A DNA stretch of 31,983 bases from Globomyces pollinis-pini (GCA_025399215.1 MU621279.1:1791-33773); one strand, 5' to 3'; positions 1 through 11,125 are shown, counted from the first letter of the stretch. The notes: generated by a model not told the origin, from the sequence alone. Translations and numbers: made by a program.

Positions 1-819
1 TCACAATCAGTTTCTGTTTCTGTATCTTCATCACAATCAGTTTCAGTGTGTGATTCGGTTACATGTTCAAAATCCGAATCAATATCAATCAGATCATGTC
101 TCTCATTGTCGTGAGGAATAAAATTTCGGTGTGGAAAGTCTTCTAAACTAAGGTGCAGATAAATAGGAACATTGTTTGGATGTGTAGAAATACATTCACT
201 CGAACCAATAGGATTTGCGTTTGAGTCGTGGACTAAACCGAACCAAGTTTCTTCATCAATCGATTCAGAAAGATGACATGTGGTTTCTGTATCAGATAAC
301 CAAGATTCATCTACAGTAGGATCTGTCCACCAGGAATCAGATGTAGGTTCGGCATCTGTAATCTTCCATTTGGATTCGTGTGATCCAGTTTCAGAGAAAA
401 GGATATCGTCAATAAATACTGAAGCAACAACAGGTTGATCTTCACTTCCGGTGATGGCTACATGAGGAGGTTCTCCATCGCTGTAAAAAACACGTTCAAA
501 AGTGACTACTTTTGCAGTATCTAAATGCTGAGAAATAATATTTCCAGCTAGATTGATTTTAAAATAACCTTCCCCTATAATTGATTAATAACTTTTGGAA
601 TACCAGAAAGGACTAATTTAATAGAGTGTTGGGTGCCTTCGACTGGACCACAAAGCAAATCAACCATATCATGGTCAATCGAGTTAGGAGAAAGGCATTC
701 GGGAGGATCAGAAGGGGGAACTAACGTTAATCAACAAATCCAATACAAATTCGATCAAATGGCGACTCACCAGCATAGACAAGCTGCTGTATCAAAGAGC
801 AAAATAAATAATATTTCAT
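1..819 (-). CDS. Secreted acidic protein of unknown function, 3' end cut by window edge
   Basis: Three exons: 819..771, 720..604 and 574..1, running off the left edge; introns of 50 and 29 nt. Removing them gives one open frame of about 246 residues. I chose the start at 819 because it yields a clean signal peptide (MKYYLFCSLIQQLVYA) followed directly by a Pro/Asp/Cys-containing mature start (VPPSDPPECL). The middle is beta-like, with runs such as SIKLVLSGEGYFKINLAG and VVTFERVFYSDGEPP. The visible C-terminal third becomes Asp/Glu/Ser/Thr-rich, ending in repeated E-T-E-T-D-C type units (positions 1-60), which suggests an acidic stalk or low-complexity tail. No Cys-rich fold, catalytic motif or membrane anchor is visible in the window. 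I do not recognise the family. Secretion is inferred from the leader only. Confidence 0.6.
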
Positions 820-1130
820 TTGAAATACAATTAAAGAAATGTCAACTGGATATCTTCTTCATACCATTATCTCCATGGCTTTCTCTGCTCTCCATGCCAT
901 CTAAAAACCTGCTCCATTCCTCAACTCCACGATCATGAAAATTTTGGAAAAACTTTGAAAGACAAAGAAATCAAATGAAATTAATAAACCGAAAATTGGA
1001 ATGAAGTGGAAGATGTTAAAATCATCACGTAGGTCTTGACTAAATACTCCGGAGTATCAAAGGTAGTTTGCATGCACCAGAATTCTTTATTAAAATGAGA
1101 ATTTGATGTATCCCTACTGGGATTGATATC
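820..1130. other. Intergenic region between secreted protein and USP-like gene
   Basis: This 311-bp gap holds the promoter of the gene starting at 819 and the 3' flank of the gene ending at 1131. Apart from the palindrome at 1044-1057 I see no repeat or RNA gene. A short open stretch on the minus strand near 870-950 has no consistent splice connection and was not called. Confidence 0.5.
1044..1057. promoter_or_regulatory. Perfect 14-bp palindrome around TCCGGA
   Basis: ATACTCC/GGAGTAT is a perfect inverted repeat centred at 1050/1051. It lies 225 bp upstream of the start at 819 and about 75 bp past the stop of the neighbouring USP-like gene, so it sits in the only promoter-sized gap there (820-1130). 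CGG/CCG-containing palindromes are typical sites for fungal Zn2Cys6 regulators. A role here is inference. Confidence 0.3.
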
Positions 1131-2282
1131 TTAGTCTTGAAGTCTGTATATAGCAACTGCTAATCCTTGTGACTCAATGCGATGTCCCAGGTCTACTTGA
1201 TCTACTTGCTTGTCTTGAGCCCGAAACCATTTTTTACCAGATCGAAGTCTCGTATATGTCATGAAATTTAAATCTTTCTGAGTCAAGAATCCATGAAGTC
1301 GATAAAATGTAGCAGATCCTTTATAAAAATGACTTTTGCTCGGTTTCTGGGCATTTTCCGCAAGATATTTACCCATATCCATTTCCATTGGTAATTCTAC
1401 GGATGTAGTATTCAAATTTTCTGGTTTCCCTCGATAAAACAGTACTATTAGAAAATGAGGCAGACACGTAATCTTTGTAAATGGTTCTGCAAGTGATGGT
1501 AAAGGAGTCCCACCAAAGAACAACGAAGGCATTCCAAATAAATTGTTTAATAAAGCTATCAATGTGGTGTTTTTGACTGTCAGTGATTCCATGTTTAGAA
1601 AAATACAACCACGGATTTGATGAACCGGTTCTAGATTAAAACGGTGACCAAATCGAGTCGTTAGCAGGATGGTTTCCAATACAAAAGATAATACTCCATT
1701 TACATCTAGATATTAGTTGCATGATGAACTGTAATTGTTAGGTAAAAAACACTTACACCTATGGTCAACTATCAATAAAGTACCTCTATTTACACATTCT
1801 TTTTGTAATTCCTCAGTTAATTCTGTTCGGACCGATCCAAGATGCAAGTCATAAACAGTACTGGAAAACAAACGAACCAATGGACTTGGTGAGTCTAGTG
1901 GTAATTCCTGATTCAGTTCTGGTAAAGCGCAGATCAGCTGTAACACTGCATTAACCAGGGTATTGAAACGAGATGATGAAGGTAATCCAGTGATAGTACT
2001 ATGATAAGCAACCTATATATATTTACTCATCTGGTTGCCAAGCTAAACATGGTTCGGAGTGAAATTCTTCTTCTGGTGGATTGATGATGAATTGTTGAGA
2101 AATCGCTCGATTGAACTCCATTAAAAAATGAACCAAATCGCGTAAAAAAATATTGATTTGAATGATAACATCAGACGATAGATTCTTTTGAAATAGAAAA
2201 TGTATTTCTTGAGTGAAAGAGTAGATTATGGAACAAACTGTTCTTCAGATAATAGGTTTCCAATCAAGTATTTAGCTAACAT
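1131..2282 (-). CDS. USP-fold (C19-like) pseudo-deubiquitinase
   Basis: Proposed exons 2282..2235, 2184..2027, 1998..1757 and 1705..1131 (introns 50, 28, 51 nt) give 340 residues. The last three exons are well supported; the first exon and the 50-nt intron are provisional. The Cys box reads as a degenerate USP motif (GLPSSSRFNTLVNAVLQ, residues 73-89): Thr82 stands where the catalytic Cys of GNTCYLNAVLQ would be. The C-terminal half has the USP core pattern: LPHFLIVLFYR, then ELPMEMDMGKYL, YRLHGFL and GKKWFRAQDKQV. The catalytic His of the usual GHY motif is replaced by Met298. No zinc-finger Cys pairs are seen. The C-terminal part resembles the inactive spliceosomal USP39/Sad1 domain, including the W-x-x-x-QD-x-QV pattern, but the UBP zinc finger of Sad1 is absent. 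Likely a non-catalytic scaffold; exact orthology unknown. Confidence 0.55.
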
Positions 2283-2405
2283 AGGCGGACACTTACAATA
2301 GAATAAATCTAAATATTCTTACTAGAAATACACTCGGAATTTGTTTATTCGCTGTAAAAAAAAATCTCTGATCGTCATATATTGCGGGCGCAACCAGTTA
2401 GTTGT

Positions 2406-5006
2406 TCAGCTGATTTGCGTATCTTTCTCTGGTGAATTCCTTGCTATATTCGTACTGGGCACTTTGGTTTTAATTCGCGTATCCAAATCTGCAACACACT
2501 GTTTATGTATTTGGATCTCCCATTGCTTGAAATAAGATATCCAAGCATTTGCATCCATTTCATCAATAAATTGAATAATATAACTATTATTATCCATTTC
2601 AACTTGGATCATTAACGGGCAAATGATCATGAACAAAAGATGCTTAACTTTGGTCAAATCCCATTCCATCTCTTCCGATTGTGTTATAAGATTTACCTTT
2701 CGCAGTTGCACTAGACTAATAGTTTTACCAAAAATTTCCAATTTGTTGGGTTTTTTAAACATATCTTTACCATGAACAGCATTGTATAATGTGATACTTG
2801 ATCGAGTTGTTATACTGACATTATCTGATGTCTTTGACAAACTACCATCTGTTGCAGAAACTTTATGATGATACGCATTGTAAAGTGGTTTTGAAAATGT
2901 AGTCAACATATTGAACATAATCACATAAAACATTGAAATAATTTTGATGAGAAACATGATATCAAAACTCATTGAGGTTGAAAATAAGCTGATGCAACAG
3001 AATAAGGCGATAACGCTCACATTGTAAATTGAGATTCCAATTAGCTTTGAATCGTTGTAGGATAGTTCAATATTTCGGATTTGAATAGCCATCAATACAT
3101 TCGATAGTAAGATAAAACCATTATAGATTAGTAGTGCTGCAATGACTGGAAATTGAATTTCTTTGCTCTTGCAGGTCCAGTAATATGAACTAGATGATAA
3201 TTTGTTGACCATTGGTATCGATGTATCTATAGCACACCAACTAATAACTATAGCAAGGGTAGGTACAGACCAAAGTAAACCATAGAATACCACCTAGTGT
3301 GTTATCAAAATTATAGATTACCTTGTTATTGGACCATTTCTTCGCTCTGGTAAAATTTAAAACCCTGAAAAGCCTAAATGATTTCATAAGCAATACTCCA
3401 TAGTATGCAGAGAATGAAATAGGCAAGATAAACGAATCCAACACGCAGATAACTGGAGTAGGTTTACCAATCATGATCAGAAATTGAAAATTGGCCAACA
3501 GTAGTGCAAGTTGCATAACCAATCCAATTGATCCACTTGATTTCCTAATCACGATTGAGTTTCGATATTTAATAGTTCCAACAAAAGTGACCAGCCATAT
3601 TAATCCAACAATCACAAAAAAAATGATGGAGAGAATACTCAATGTTCCACCTAGGTGAGCATATATGGCAATATCTTCCACAATTACTCGATCTTTAGGT
3701 TGGATTGAACTACCACCAGGATAGTAGTATGGTGCCAAGTCCATTCTTTTTCCATCTGTCCAAGTGGATACAATCAAGGAACTACCATCCGGTTGAATAT
3801 TAAAAATATCAAAATTTCCAATCCGATCACCATTTTCATCTGATTTTACGAAACCGCTTGGTGTTGCTAGATTAGGGAACTGAAAACTTTCAGGGACAGT
3901 TAATAAATCATTTAATTTCCCCGTTCCTAAATCCTCAACTGTAAGATTATCGTTTGATTTCAACAATCTATGGAATCCATGAATCATCAAATCTACGCAC
4001 GAAGATGCAAAGTAAGAAAATGTGCTTGGTAGCTCGGTTGCGTTTGATCCCATATACAATCGATTTTGGGACCAATATTCATTAAATGCAATTGCTTCTG
4101 ATCCAGATGCTTCTTGAGGGAGAAAAATTAACGTCCCGGCTATTAATGATTGTGAAGCAGATGGCAAAACAACCTTCCAATCTGCAATCCCATCCGATGC
4201 AATCCAAACATAATCTTTACCAAATACATGGTTTTTAATTGCTGCATCAATAACAGTACCATATTCTTTTGCGTACCCCAAGAATACAATAATTTTGCTC
4301 TCCACTCCTTGAACATTTAACATGATATCATTTGCTTGCTTGGCTGTACCACCGATATCAAACGCGTAACTGCTCACGATCGATATACCGGCAGCTCTTG
4401 ATAGAATTGTCATTGTGCTAGATAAACCTTGTCCATAAGCTTCATTTGTATACACTAGGGTGATTCGTTCCCATCCTGACTGTTTAATGTATCCTATTAT
4501 AGCGGCGGCTTCGGAATCATCAGTCGGAATGGTACGAAAGAAATTAGGAAACTGAGATTTTGAAGATAATTGTGAGTTTGTACAAAAATCACATTGTATT
4601 ATTCCCTAAGAATTTAATATCGATGGTATACATATGTTTCGGTTATCAAGGCGTTCAGAATGGACAACCTACCATATTAGAATAAATCATAAATTTACCT
4701 ACTAAAACCAGAACCAATAACACCGAGTACTTTTCTAGCACCCAACTCCAATGCATTCTCGATAGTTTGAGAAGACGAAACCAAATTATCCAAGAATATA
4801 ATTTCAATAGATGCATCTAAAGATACCAAATCATCATTTCTAGAATTTAGTTGTTTGCTACGTAGTATCACGGCTTCAACAGCGTGCAGTGAAGGTGAAA
4901 ACCCAAGATTAACTCCAATCTTTATTTTTTGTGTTCCATTGACCGATAGACTGGAACTGTAATGAAATAAAGTGCTAATTAGAAGTAACAGTATTCCTGT
5001 CAGCAT
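2406..5006 (-). CDS. Class C (GABA-B-like) receptor, divergent member
   Basis: Exons 5006..4699, 4668..4632, 4605..3322 and 3293..2406 (introns 30, 26, 28 nt) give 838 residues. The tiny 37-nt second exon restores the Venus-flytrap alignment to its neighbours. I prefer the start at 5006 over 5084 because it opens directly into a signal peptide (MLTGILLLLISTLFHYSSS). A Venus-flytrap ligand-binding domain follows (SVNGTQKIKIG; QFPNFFRTIPTDD; SGWERITLVYTNEAYG), then seven membrane segments. They carry the class C Cys in TVICVLD-type context before helix 3 (TPVICVLDSF), YWTCKSKEIQF in extracellular loop 2, and NDSKLIGISIYN before helix 6. The tail ends in a strand-rich region closing with NAWISYFKQWEIQI, like the last helix of a PH domain. 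Intron positions differ from the other receptors. Residues matching the GABA-B agonist pocket are altered (FSR, FCTN). Confidence 0.85.
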
Positions 5007-5171
5007 TGCAGACGATAAATCGCGTGTAAAACGAAAAAAACCAAATAACGAAATTAATATTCCTTCTATTATGTACGAGAACAATTGATAATTTACTACT
5101 TATATCGCGTTTCCCCAGATAAATATCAATCTAATTTAACATTACAGTAGTATATTAGATTTTTAATGGTA

Positions 5172-7747
5172 TCATTCGTCAAAGCCATCAAATCCACTGA
5201 ATGATATTGTATCTTTCCAATTATCAAAATAGTCTACCATCTTATTCACATCAATGGCGTCCTTGAAAAAGAAAATGTAGAGTTTATCATTGAGATTGAT
5301 AGACATGGTTAATGAATCAATCAAGTCACTTTCAAAGATCTTTAGGCTCTGTAATTCCCACAACATCCCGGAAGACTCTAGCGTTCCATTATGTTCTTTA
5401 AACATATATAACGTGGTTGGATTATGAAGTTGAATAAAATATGGTTGAGGTTGAACGAATATTGATTTGTATGATTGTGGATCATTCATGCATATCGTCA
5501 TACCACGTAAAGGTTTCTTGTTCACCTTGCTGCAGTAAAGTGTATTCTTTGTAGATGTAACGTAACTTGAATTACCCATTCGAATATTGTCTTTAATAAG
5601 TTGCATTTCCATTTGCTTTTTAGATAATCTCTTGCTATTGATCCTATTAAAGTGTATTACTGCTAAATGGATAATCAATACTTCCACAAAGCAAGCAATA
5701 CTAACATAGTAACTTTTCAAATACAGTGACATATCAGGATATCCTTCGCTAACCGTGAATAATTGAACAGCTGCAATAATGGGTGCATTCAGTACGCAAA
5801 TAATTGTTAAATCAATCACGGCTTGTCCTCGAGTCATTTGAAACGTTTTGACAATTCGAATCCCACAGATCAACAGTAGTAAGGAATTATAGGCATATAA
5901 AAGGTTATTCATACCACCAGATAGTGAATAAGATGAACTTCTACAAACCCACACGTATGACTGGTATCCAGCTGAAATAGTTCTTGGCACTGGCGGATCA
6001 TTTACATTCCAATACAGTAAGATGGCGATAGTCGGCATCAACCATGGTAGTGACATCTGGACTATTTTCCAAGATTCGATACCTATGCTGTCTTTAACTG
6101 TACGTTGTTTGATTGGAGATTTATGAGAGGCAATACATAAAGAAAAGAATAGTGAGCAACAGAATGCAGGAATCACATTATCAATCGTACATTGTGTGAC
6201 AGTTGGTATTCCATTCAAAGATACAAGTTTGAAATTAAATAAAATGGCACTAGTTAGTTGTAGTAACCGCACTGAATTAATTTCTTCTCCTGCTAGTAGT
6301 AAAGATACGTCCAAATAAATCCAACGAGATATAACAAGCAGAAGCACTAGGAACACTAGGAGGGCGACAAGTGAAAAGGTGTCTTGTAAGCTGATGGAAT
6401 ACGCAACTTTCTCAGGAACGATTCCATCGGAAGGAACTACTGTTGATCCGCCAATAAAGACTATATCTTGGTACTTAATTTTTCTACCATTTTGCCACAA
6501 GCCAACCAGTTCTTTTTTAGAATTAACATAATTTAGTATGTTATAATCTCCCTTCCTATCACCGAGTTGGTCCAGTTCAATTTTACCAGTTGGTGTATTA
6601 ATATTAGGGAAATCAAACGACTTGGGTATCTGAAGGTAGTGGTTTAACTTTTTGTCAAGCAAATCATCTAATGTAAAGGATGAATTCGATTTTAGTAATG
6701 CATCAAATCCCAGCACTAGTAAATCAACACAACTAGCATAAAAATATTGGTAATTTTGCGAGTTATCTTCTGTTGTCCAATTTACTCTAACGTAATCAGT
6801 AGTAAGACGATTTGCGAGAGAATAATTTTTGAAGTCTTCAGCTTCTTTCCCTTGGGCTTCGACTGGAAAGAATGAAATTAACCCATCTAGAGTCGGAAGT
6901 CCGTCGCCTATACTAGTCGCTGAATCTGGTCCAATCCACACATACTCATCTCCATAAAGACCCATTGACCTAAATTGATGGTAAATGATAATTCAATTCT
7001 TTACTTTGCCATTTTGATGCATTCAAAGTAATCTGACGGTAAATTACCATACATCAATATAATTCGTGGATCCGCATCCTTTATTCGTTTCAGTACAGTC
7101 TCAAACACAGTCTTTTCAGAGTATGGTAAATAAGATATTTTGGACAAGATTTTAATCCCGTTTTTTGCACATTCAGTTTCAGTTTGTGTCGCTAGTCCTA
7201 AACCATATGGTTCATTGGAATAAATGATGCTAATCTTTTTCCAACCATTTGATTTGATAAATCCAACTATTGCAACAGCTTGTGCAGAATCTTGAGGTAC
7301 TGTTCTAAAGAAGTTAGGATATTTGAGCTTGTTTGATAACATCGGACTCGTTGAACCACCATCGCAAACTGGTATTTGAGAATTACGAGTTACTAAGAGC
7401 AACAGGTCCGTTAACGAACTCCAACCTGTCCCAATTATTGCCAGAACATCAGATTTGGTAAACACAACTCCGTTCTTCAGTACCTCAGCTTGTTGTTGGA
7501 AATTTTCTAAATTATAAAGTTCAAGTTTAGTATTGTCATCAATTAAATCTCGTCTATTATTGAATTGTTGGGTTCTAAGATATATTGCATTAACAGCATC
7601 AGCTAGCTATTAGATAAAATGTAACATACCGTAGTAAGGGTCGAGTTCACTTACTGAGATCGAAACTCCAATTCTGAGAATTTTCGTTCCATTCGGTGAT
7701 AAACAACTGATTAATTGCATTAAGCAAATTATTAGGAAATTATTCAT
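5172..7747 (-). CDS. Class C (GABA-B-like) receptor, tandem family member 1
   Basis: Exons 7747..7630, 7602..7005 and 6969..5172 (introns 27 and 35 nt) give 837 residues. Signal peptide (MNNFLIICLMQLISCLS) leads into SPNGTKILRIG, the first strand of the Venus-flytrap lobe. Motifs GTGWSSLTD, CDGGSTSPMLSNK, PNFFRTVPQD and NGWKKI match the GABA-B receptor fold. Approximate membrane segments: 436-455, 474-490, 501-520, 545-560, 595-612, 622-644, 658-680. C500 before helix 3 and C581 in loop 2 should form the class C disulfide. The cytoplasmic tail has a linker with RMGNSSYVTSTKNT and then a PH-like region (about 730-830) ending DVNKMVDYFDNWKDTI. No animal-type coiled coil is seen. Ligand unknown; G-protein coupling is inferred from the family. 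Confidence 0.9.
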
Positions 7748-7940
7748 GATGGTTTTGATATTCTAGTACGCAAATTGTAGATTGGATGAAATAAACAAAA
7801 AAGTCGCGTTATTTCATCCTTTCCTTGTAAGGTGTAATGGTCTCAAAACATTATGCTAGTTTGTGGTACACAAAGTATGAGTTGTATTACTGAGATAAGT
7901 TGCAATACTGTGATATTCAAAGAATCAGTTACAATGACTT

Positions 7941-8649
7941 TTATTTATCTGAAGTTGCAGAGGCTATCATAGCCTGGTAAGAATCCCACACTGCTTTAGG
8001 AACAACATACAATGCTTCTCCTGTTGCGTAAACCGTACCAGAACTGTCAAATAATTCATCAAATCCATTCTTTGAGGCATTATGTTTGCTGCCTTGTAAA
8101 TCACGAACCTCGGAGTAAATCCAAAACTTTCTCCCCTCGTGCCTTGAAATCTTTGAGCATACAGCAAGGGGGATATCATGTGGGATAGGAGATTTATAAT
8201 CTACTTTCAAATAAGCTGTAAATCCATAGTATTGACGTTTCGCTACTGAATAGAATATTTCTCCCATAAAGTCATCAATCAAAGCAGCAGTTAGACCTCC
8301 ATGAACAATTCCTAGGTTATTAGATCAGTGGATATGAACCGTCATGTCCACAAACAGCTTTCCCAAGTTTCAAAAATATAACACCAGTTTGGTCTTGTTC
8401 ATTATAATGAGAAGTAGCATATTGAATAGCTTTGTCGTTATACAATGTTGATCTAATGAAATGTTCGTCAGAGTTTCTAAAAAAGACTCTTTCAATAAAG
8501 CGAGGATGATTTTTGATATGATTGTACATTGGAACATTACTGAAATCCAGCTTTTTTGATTGGTTTTGTAGGTAGAAACTATATCCAGTTACTCCAAAGG
8601 CAGCTAGCCCAAGAGCAGGAAGAGCTTTTCTGATTCTTCCTTGAAGCAT
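7941..8649 (-). CDS. THEM4-like hotdog-fold acyl-CoA thioesterase
   Basis: Exons 8649..8340 and 8311..7941 are joined over a 28-nt intron whose donor is the unusual GTTCAT. The join exactly rebuilds the hotdog signature GHDGIVHGGLTAALIDD. Product 226 residues. The H-x-G-I-V-H-G-G-L-x-x-x-L-I-D-D pattern is typical of the 4HBT superfamily and of THEM4/THEM5-type proteins, where the HGG helix start and Asp line the active site. I chose the start at 8649 (MLQGRIRKALPALGLAAF), a basic-plus-hydrophobic N-terminus resembling a mitochondrial targeting or anchor segment; an in-frame ATG at 8805 would add 52 residues. The likely reaction is hydrolysis of long-chain acyl-CoA. The gene shares its upstream gap with the divergently transcribed metalloprotease gene. 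Confidence 0.75.
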
Positions 8650-9187
8650 AAAAAAATGGATCGAATTTCGGAGAAACAAAACTTGGTGTTTTAACCATGA
8701 GAAACGACTTGACAGAATGAAAGGACAATGAATGTATTGGGAGTTGATTGGTAACCAGCTGAATGAGTATGGAAGAATACCACATTGATTGATCATGATG
8801 TCCACTCAGAAATGGATGATTGATGGTTGTGCATAATCCACTTCAGGCACTTCAGAGGGAACTCAATCTTGATCATCTGAAATATTCATTTTTTAAAGGG
8901 TTCTCTAATAAATTGATTGATGTACATGTGTCAATTTGACAATTGTGGGGATGCTTCATACGAAACTGTCAATGTGTCTATCCAAAATCAACCACCACGC
9001 TCCAAAATTTCGTCAATGTCCATCACATTGTCACACAATAAATAGCGTTTTTAGCTTAATTTAGCCTATGGACACGCACTCTAGTATCATGATCACACTA
9101 CGTCAGTGAGTACTTGAATGGTTGATGGGGCCCAAAGTCTTTATAAACTCGCTTATTGCATCAATGCCCACTACTCATTTTAGATCA
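8650..9187. promoter_or_regulatory. Divergent intergenic region: promoter of M36 protease and thioesterase
   Basis: This is the only head-to-head gap in the window. On the protease side a TATA-like TTTATAAA lies at 9140-9147, 41 bp before the ATG at 9188, and an ACGTCA CRE-type half-site lies near 9099-9106. The TATA position argues against the upstream in-frame ATG at 9122. I see no repeat, palindrome or RNA gene. Assignment of the elements is by consensus only. Confidence 0.45.
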
Positions 9188-11020
9188 ATGTACACTACAA
9201 TCACGGTTCTCGCCCTTGCACTCGCTACCGCTGCCGCTCCTGTCAACCAAGCTACTGAATTACAATTCGTGAAGCGTAATGGTGTTTCTGCTCCGTTCTA
9301 CTTCCCTGAAACTACTACCAAGGCTTTTCCAGTTGACAATGAAAAATCTCTCTTGCCAGTTTCTGATGCTGAAGCTGTGAAAATCGGTCGTGATGCTTTG
9401 TTGAAAGAATTCAAGTTGAAGGAATCTGACGTATTAGTCAAACAATTCCACCGTGATAACTTTGGAGTTCTCCATGTCTATGGTGTTCGTTTGATCAATG
9501 ATATTCCAGTTGACAATAACAGCTGGGCTGTTCACTTGAAGGACGGAAAGGTTGTTTCTTTATCTTCCACTTTCACTGGTGGAGCTGGAGTTTCCAAACG
9601 TGCATTACCTCCAAAGGTTGTTGTGTCACTTGATCAAGCCGTCAAGAATGCTATCGGAGAACTTGGAGTGAATCGCGATGATTTCCCAGCTACTTTGGCA
9701 TACATTCAACTACCAAGTGGACAATACACTTATGCTCATCAATTCCAATTGAAAAACGATGACGCTTCCAAATGGTACCATGTTTCTGTTGATGCTGCCA
9801 CTGGAAAAGTTGTCCAAGTTGTTGATTACGTTCAAAAAGCTACATTTAAAGCCATTCAATTACCAGCCGTTGATGTCCGAGATGGATTTACCACTATTGT
9901 AGACCCTGAAGTACTTGCTTCTTCTCCTAAAGGATGGAACAATGACGGAACCACTGCATTCACTGACACCCAAGGAAACAATGTAGACTCAAACATCAAA
10001 GGCGTAAGAACCTCAGGTGGAGCTACATTGAACTTCACCCACGAATTCGACCCAGCAGGTGAACCTTCAACCACTGAAAACAAAAAGGCTGCTACTATCA
10101 ATAACTTTTATGGTATGAAACTTGAAATTAACAACGTTTAGTGTCCAACATGGTTCATGACATCACTTATCAATATGGTTTTGATGAAAAATCCGGTAAC
10201 TTCCAAACAAACAACTTTGGAAAAGGTGGAAAGGGGGGTGACCGTGTCAAGGTCAACAACCAAGCATCTGGAAGTAACAACGCAAATTTCGCAACTCCTC
10301 CAGATGGCCAAGCTGGTGTCATGAACATGTACACTTGGACTTTCAACACACCAAAACGTGACGGTTCACTTGATAATGGAGTACCAATTCACGAATATGG
10401 TCATGGTGTTTCCAACAGATTGACTGGTGGGTCTTTCCAAGGAAACTGTCTCCAAAATACCGAAAGTGGTGGAATGGGAGAGGGATGGAGTGATACTTTG
10501 GCCATGTATCTCACTAGAAAGCCAACTGACACCCGCGAAACTGACTACGTACTTGGAGCATATGTGTACAACAATCCAAAGGGTATCCGTAAAAATGTTT
10601 ACTCAACCAACACCACCACCAACCCATATACATGTAAGCCATACTTTAAGTATTAATAGTATAGATAATAGTGTCCAACCGCTAAACCAAGTACACGCAA
10701 TCGGGGAAATCTGGGCCACTTTCCTGAATGAAATGTACTGGAATTTAGTTGATAAACTTGGATATTCTTCCAACTTATTAGATGCTAAACAAGTCAAAGG
10801 AAACATTGTAGCATTACAATTGGTGATTGGTGGAATGAAATTACAACCATGTAATCCAACCTTCCTCAATGCCCGTGATGCTATTATTCAAGCTGATGCT
10901 ACCTACTATGGCGGTGCTTACAAGTGCGATATCTGGAAAGCGTTTGCAAAACGTGGAATGGGTGTTGATGCTAAGGCACAAGGAAAAACCAATGGGTTCG
11001 CTCTTCCAGCAGGTTGTTGA
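9188..11020 (+). CDS. Secreted M36 fungalysin metalloprotease
   Basis: Exons 9188..10112, 10142..10633 and 10665..11020 (introns 29 and 31 nt) give 590 residues, the usual fungalysin length. The start at 9188 gives a signal peptide (MYTTITVLALALATAAA); an earlier ATG at 9122 lies upstream of the TATA-like box. A fungalysin/thermolysin-type propeptide covers roughly residues 50-230 (for example DRVLVKQFHRDN-like LVKQFHRDNFGVLHVYG). The catalytic domain has the zinc motif HEYGH at 392-396, with E393 as general base, and the third ligand in MGEGWSD (E422). NMVHDITYQYGF and VHAIGEIWATFLNE are further family blocks rebuilt by splicing. It should be an extracellular endopeptidase activated by propeptide removal. 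It is the only plus-strand gene, and its codon use looks more C-ending than its neighbours', suggesting high expression. M36 enzymes are expanded in some animal-associated chytrids; only one copy is seen here. Confidence 0.92.
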
Positions 11021-11048
11021 TCCATCCACGTATAGATTTCACTACATG

Positions 11049-11054
11049 AATAAA
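11049..11054 (+). terminator. Poly(A) signal of M36 protease gene
   Basis: AATAAA begins 29 nt after the protease stop codon. Confidence 0.55.
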
Positions 11055-11125
11055 CATGATTGTTCTCATTCAATAATTTCTTTCACTTGTAAAGTAATAC
11101 AGTAGATTTAAAAACAAAATTTGGT

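Noticed and set aside
633..938. Plus-strand open frame of 101 codons
   Set aside because: It lies opposite the spliced leader exons of the secreted-protein gene, has no family likeness, and its composition is that of an antisense shadow.
870..950. Minus-strand stretch resembling an exon (HDRGVEEWSRFLDG)
   Set aside because: No donor/acceptor pair connects it in phase to the leader exon, and an in-frame signal peptide starts independently at 819.
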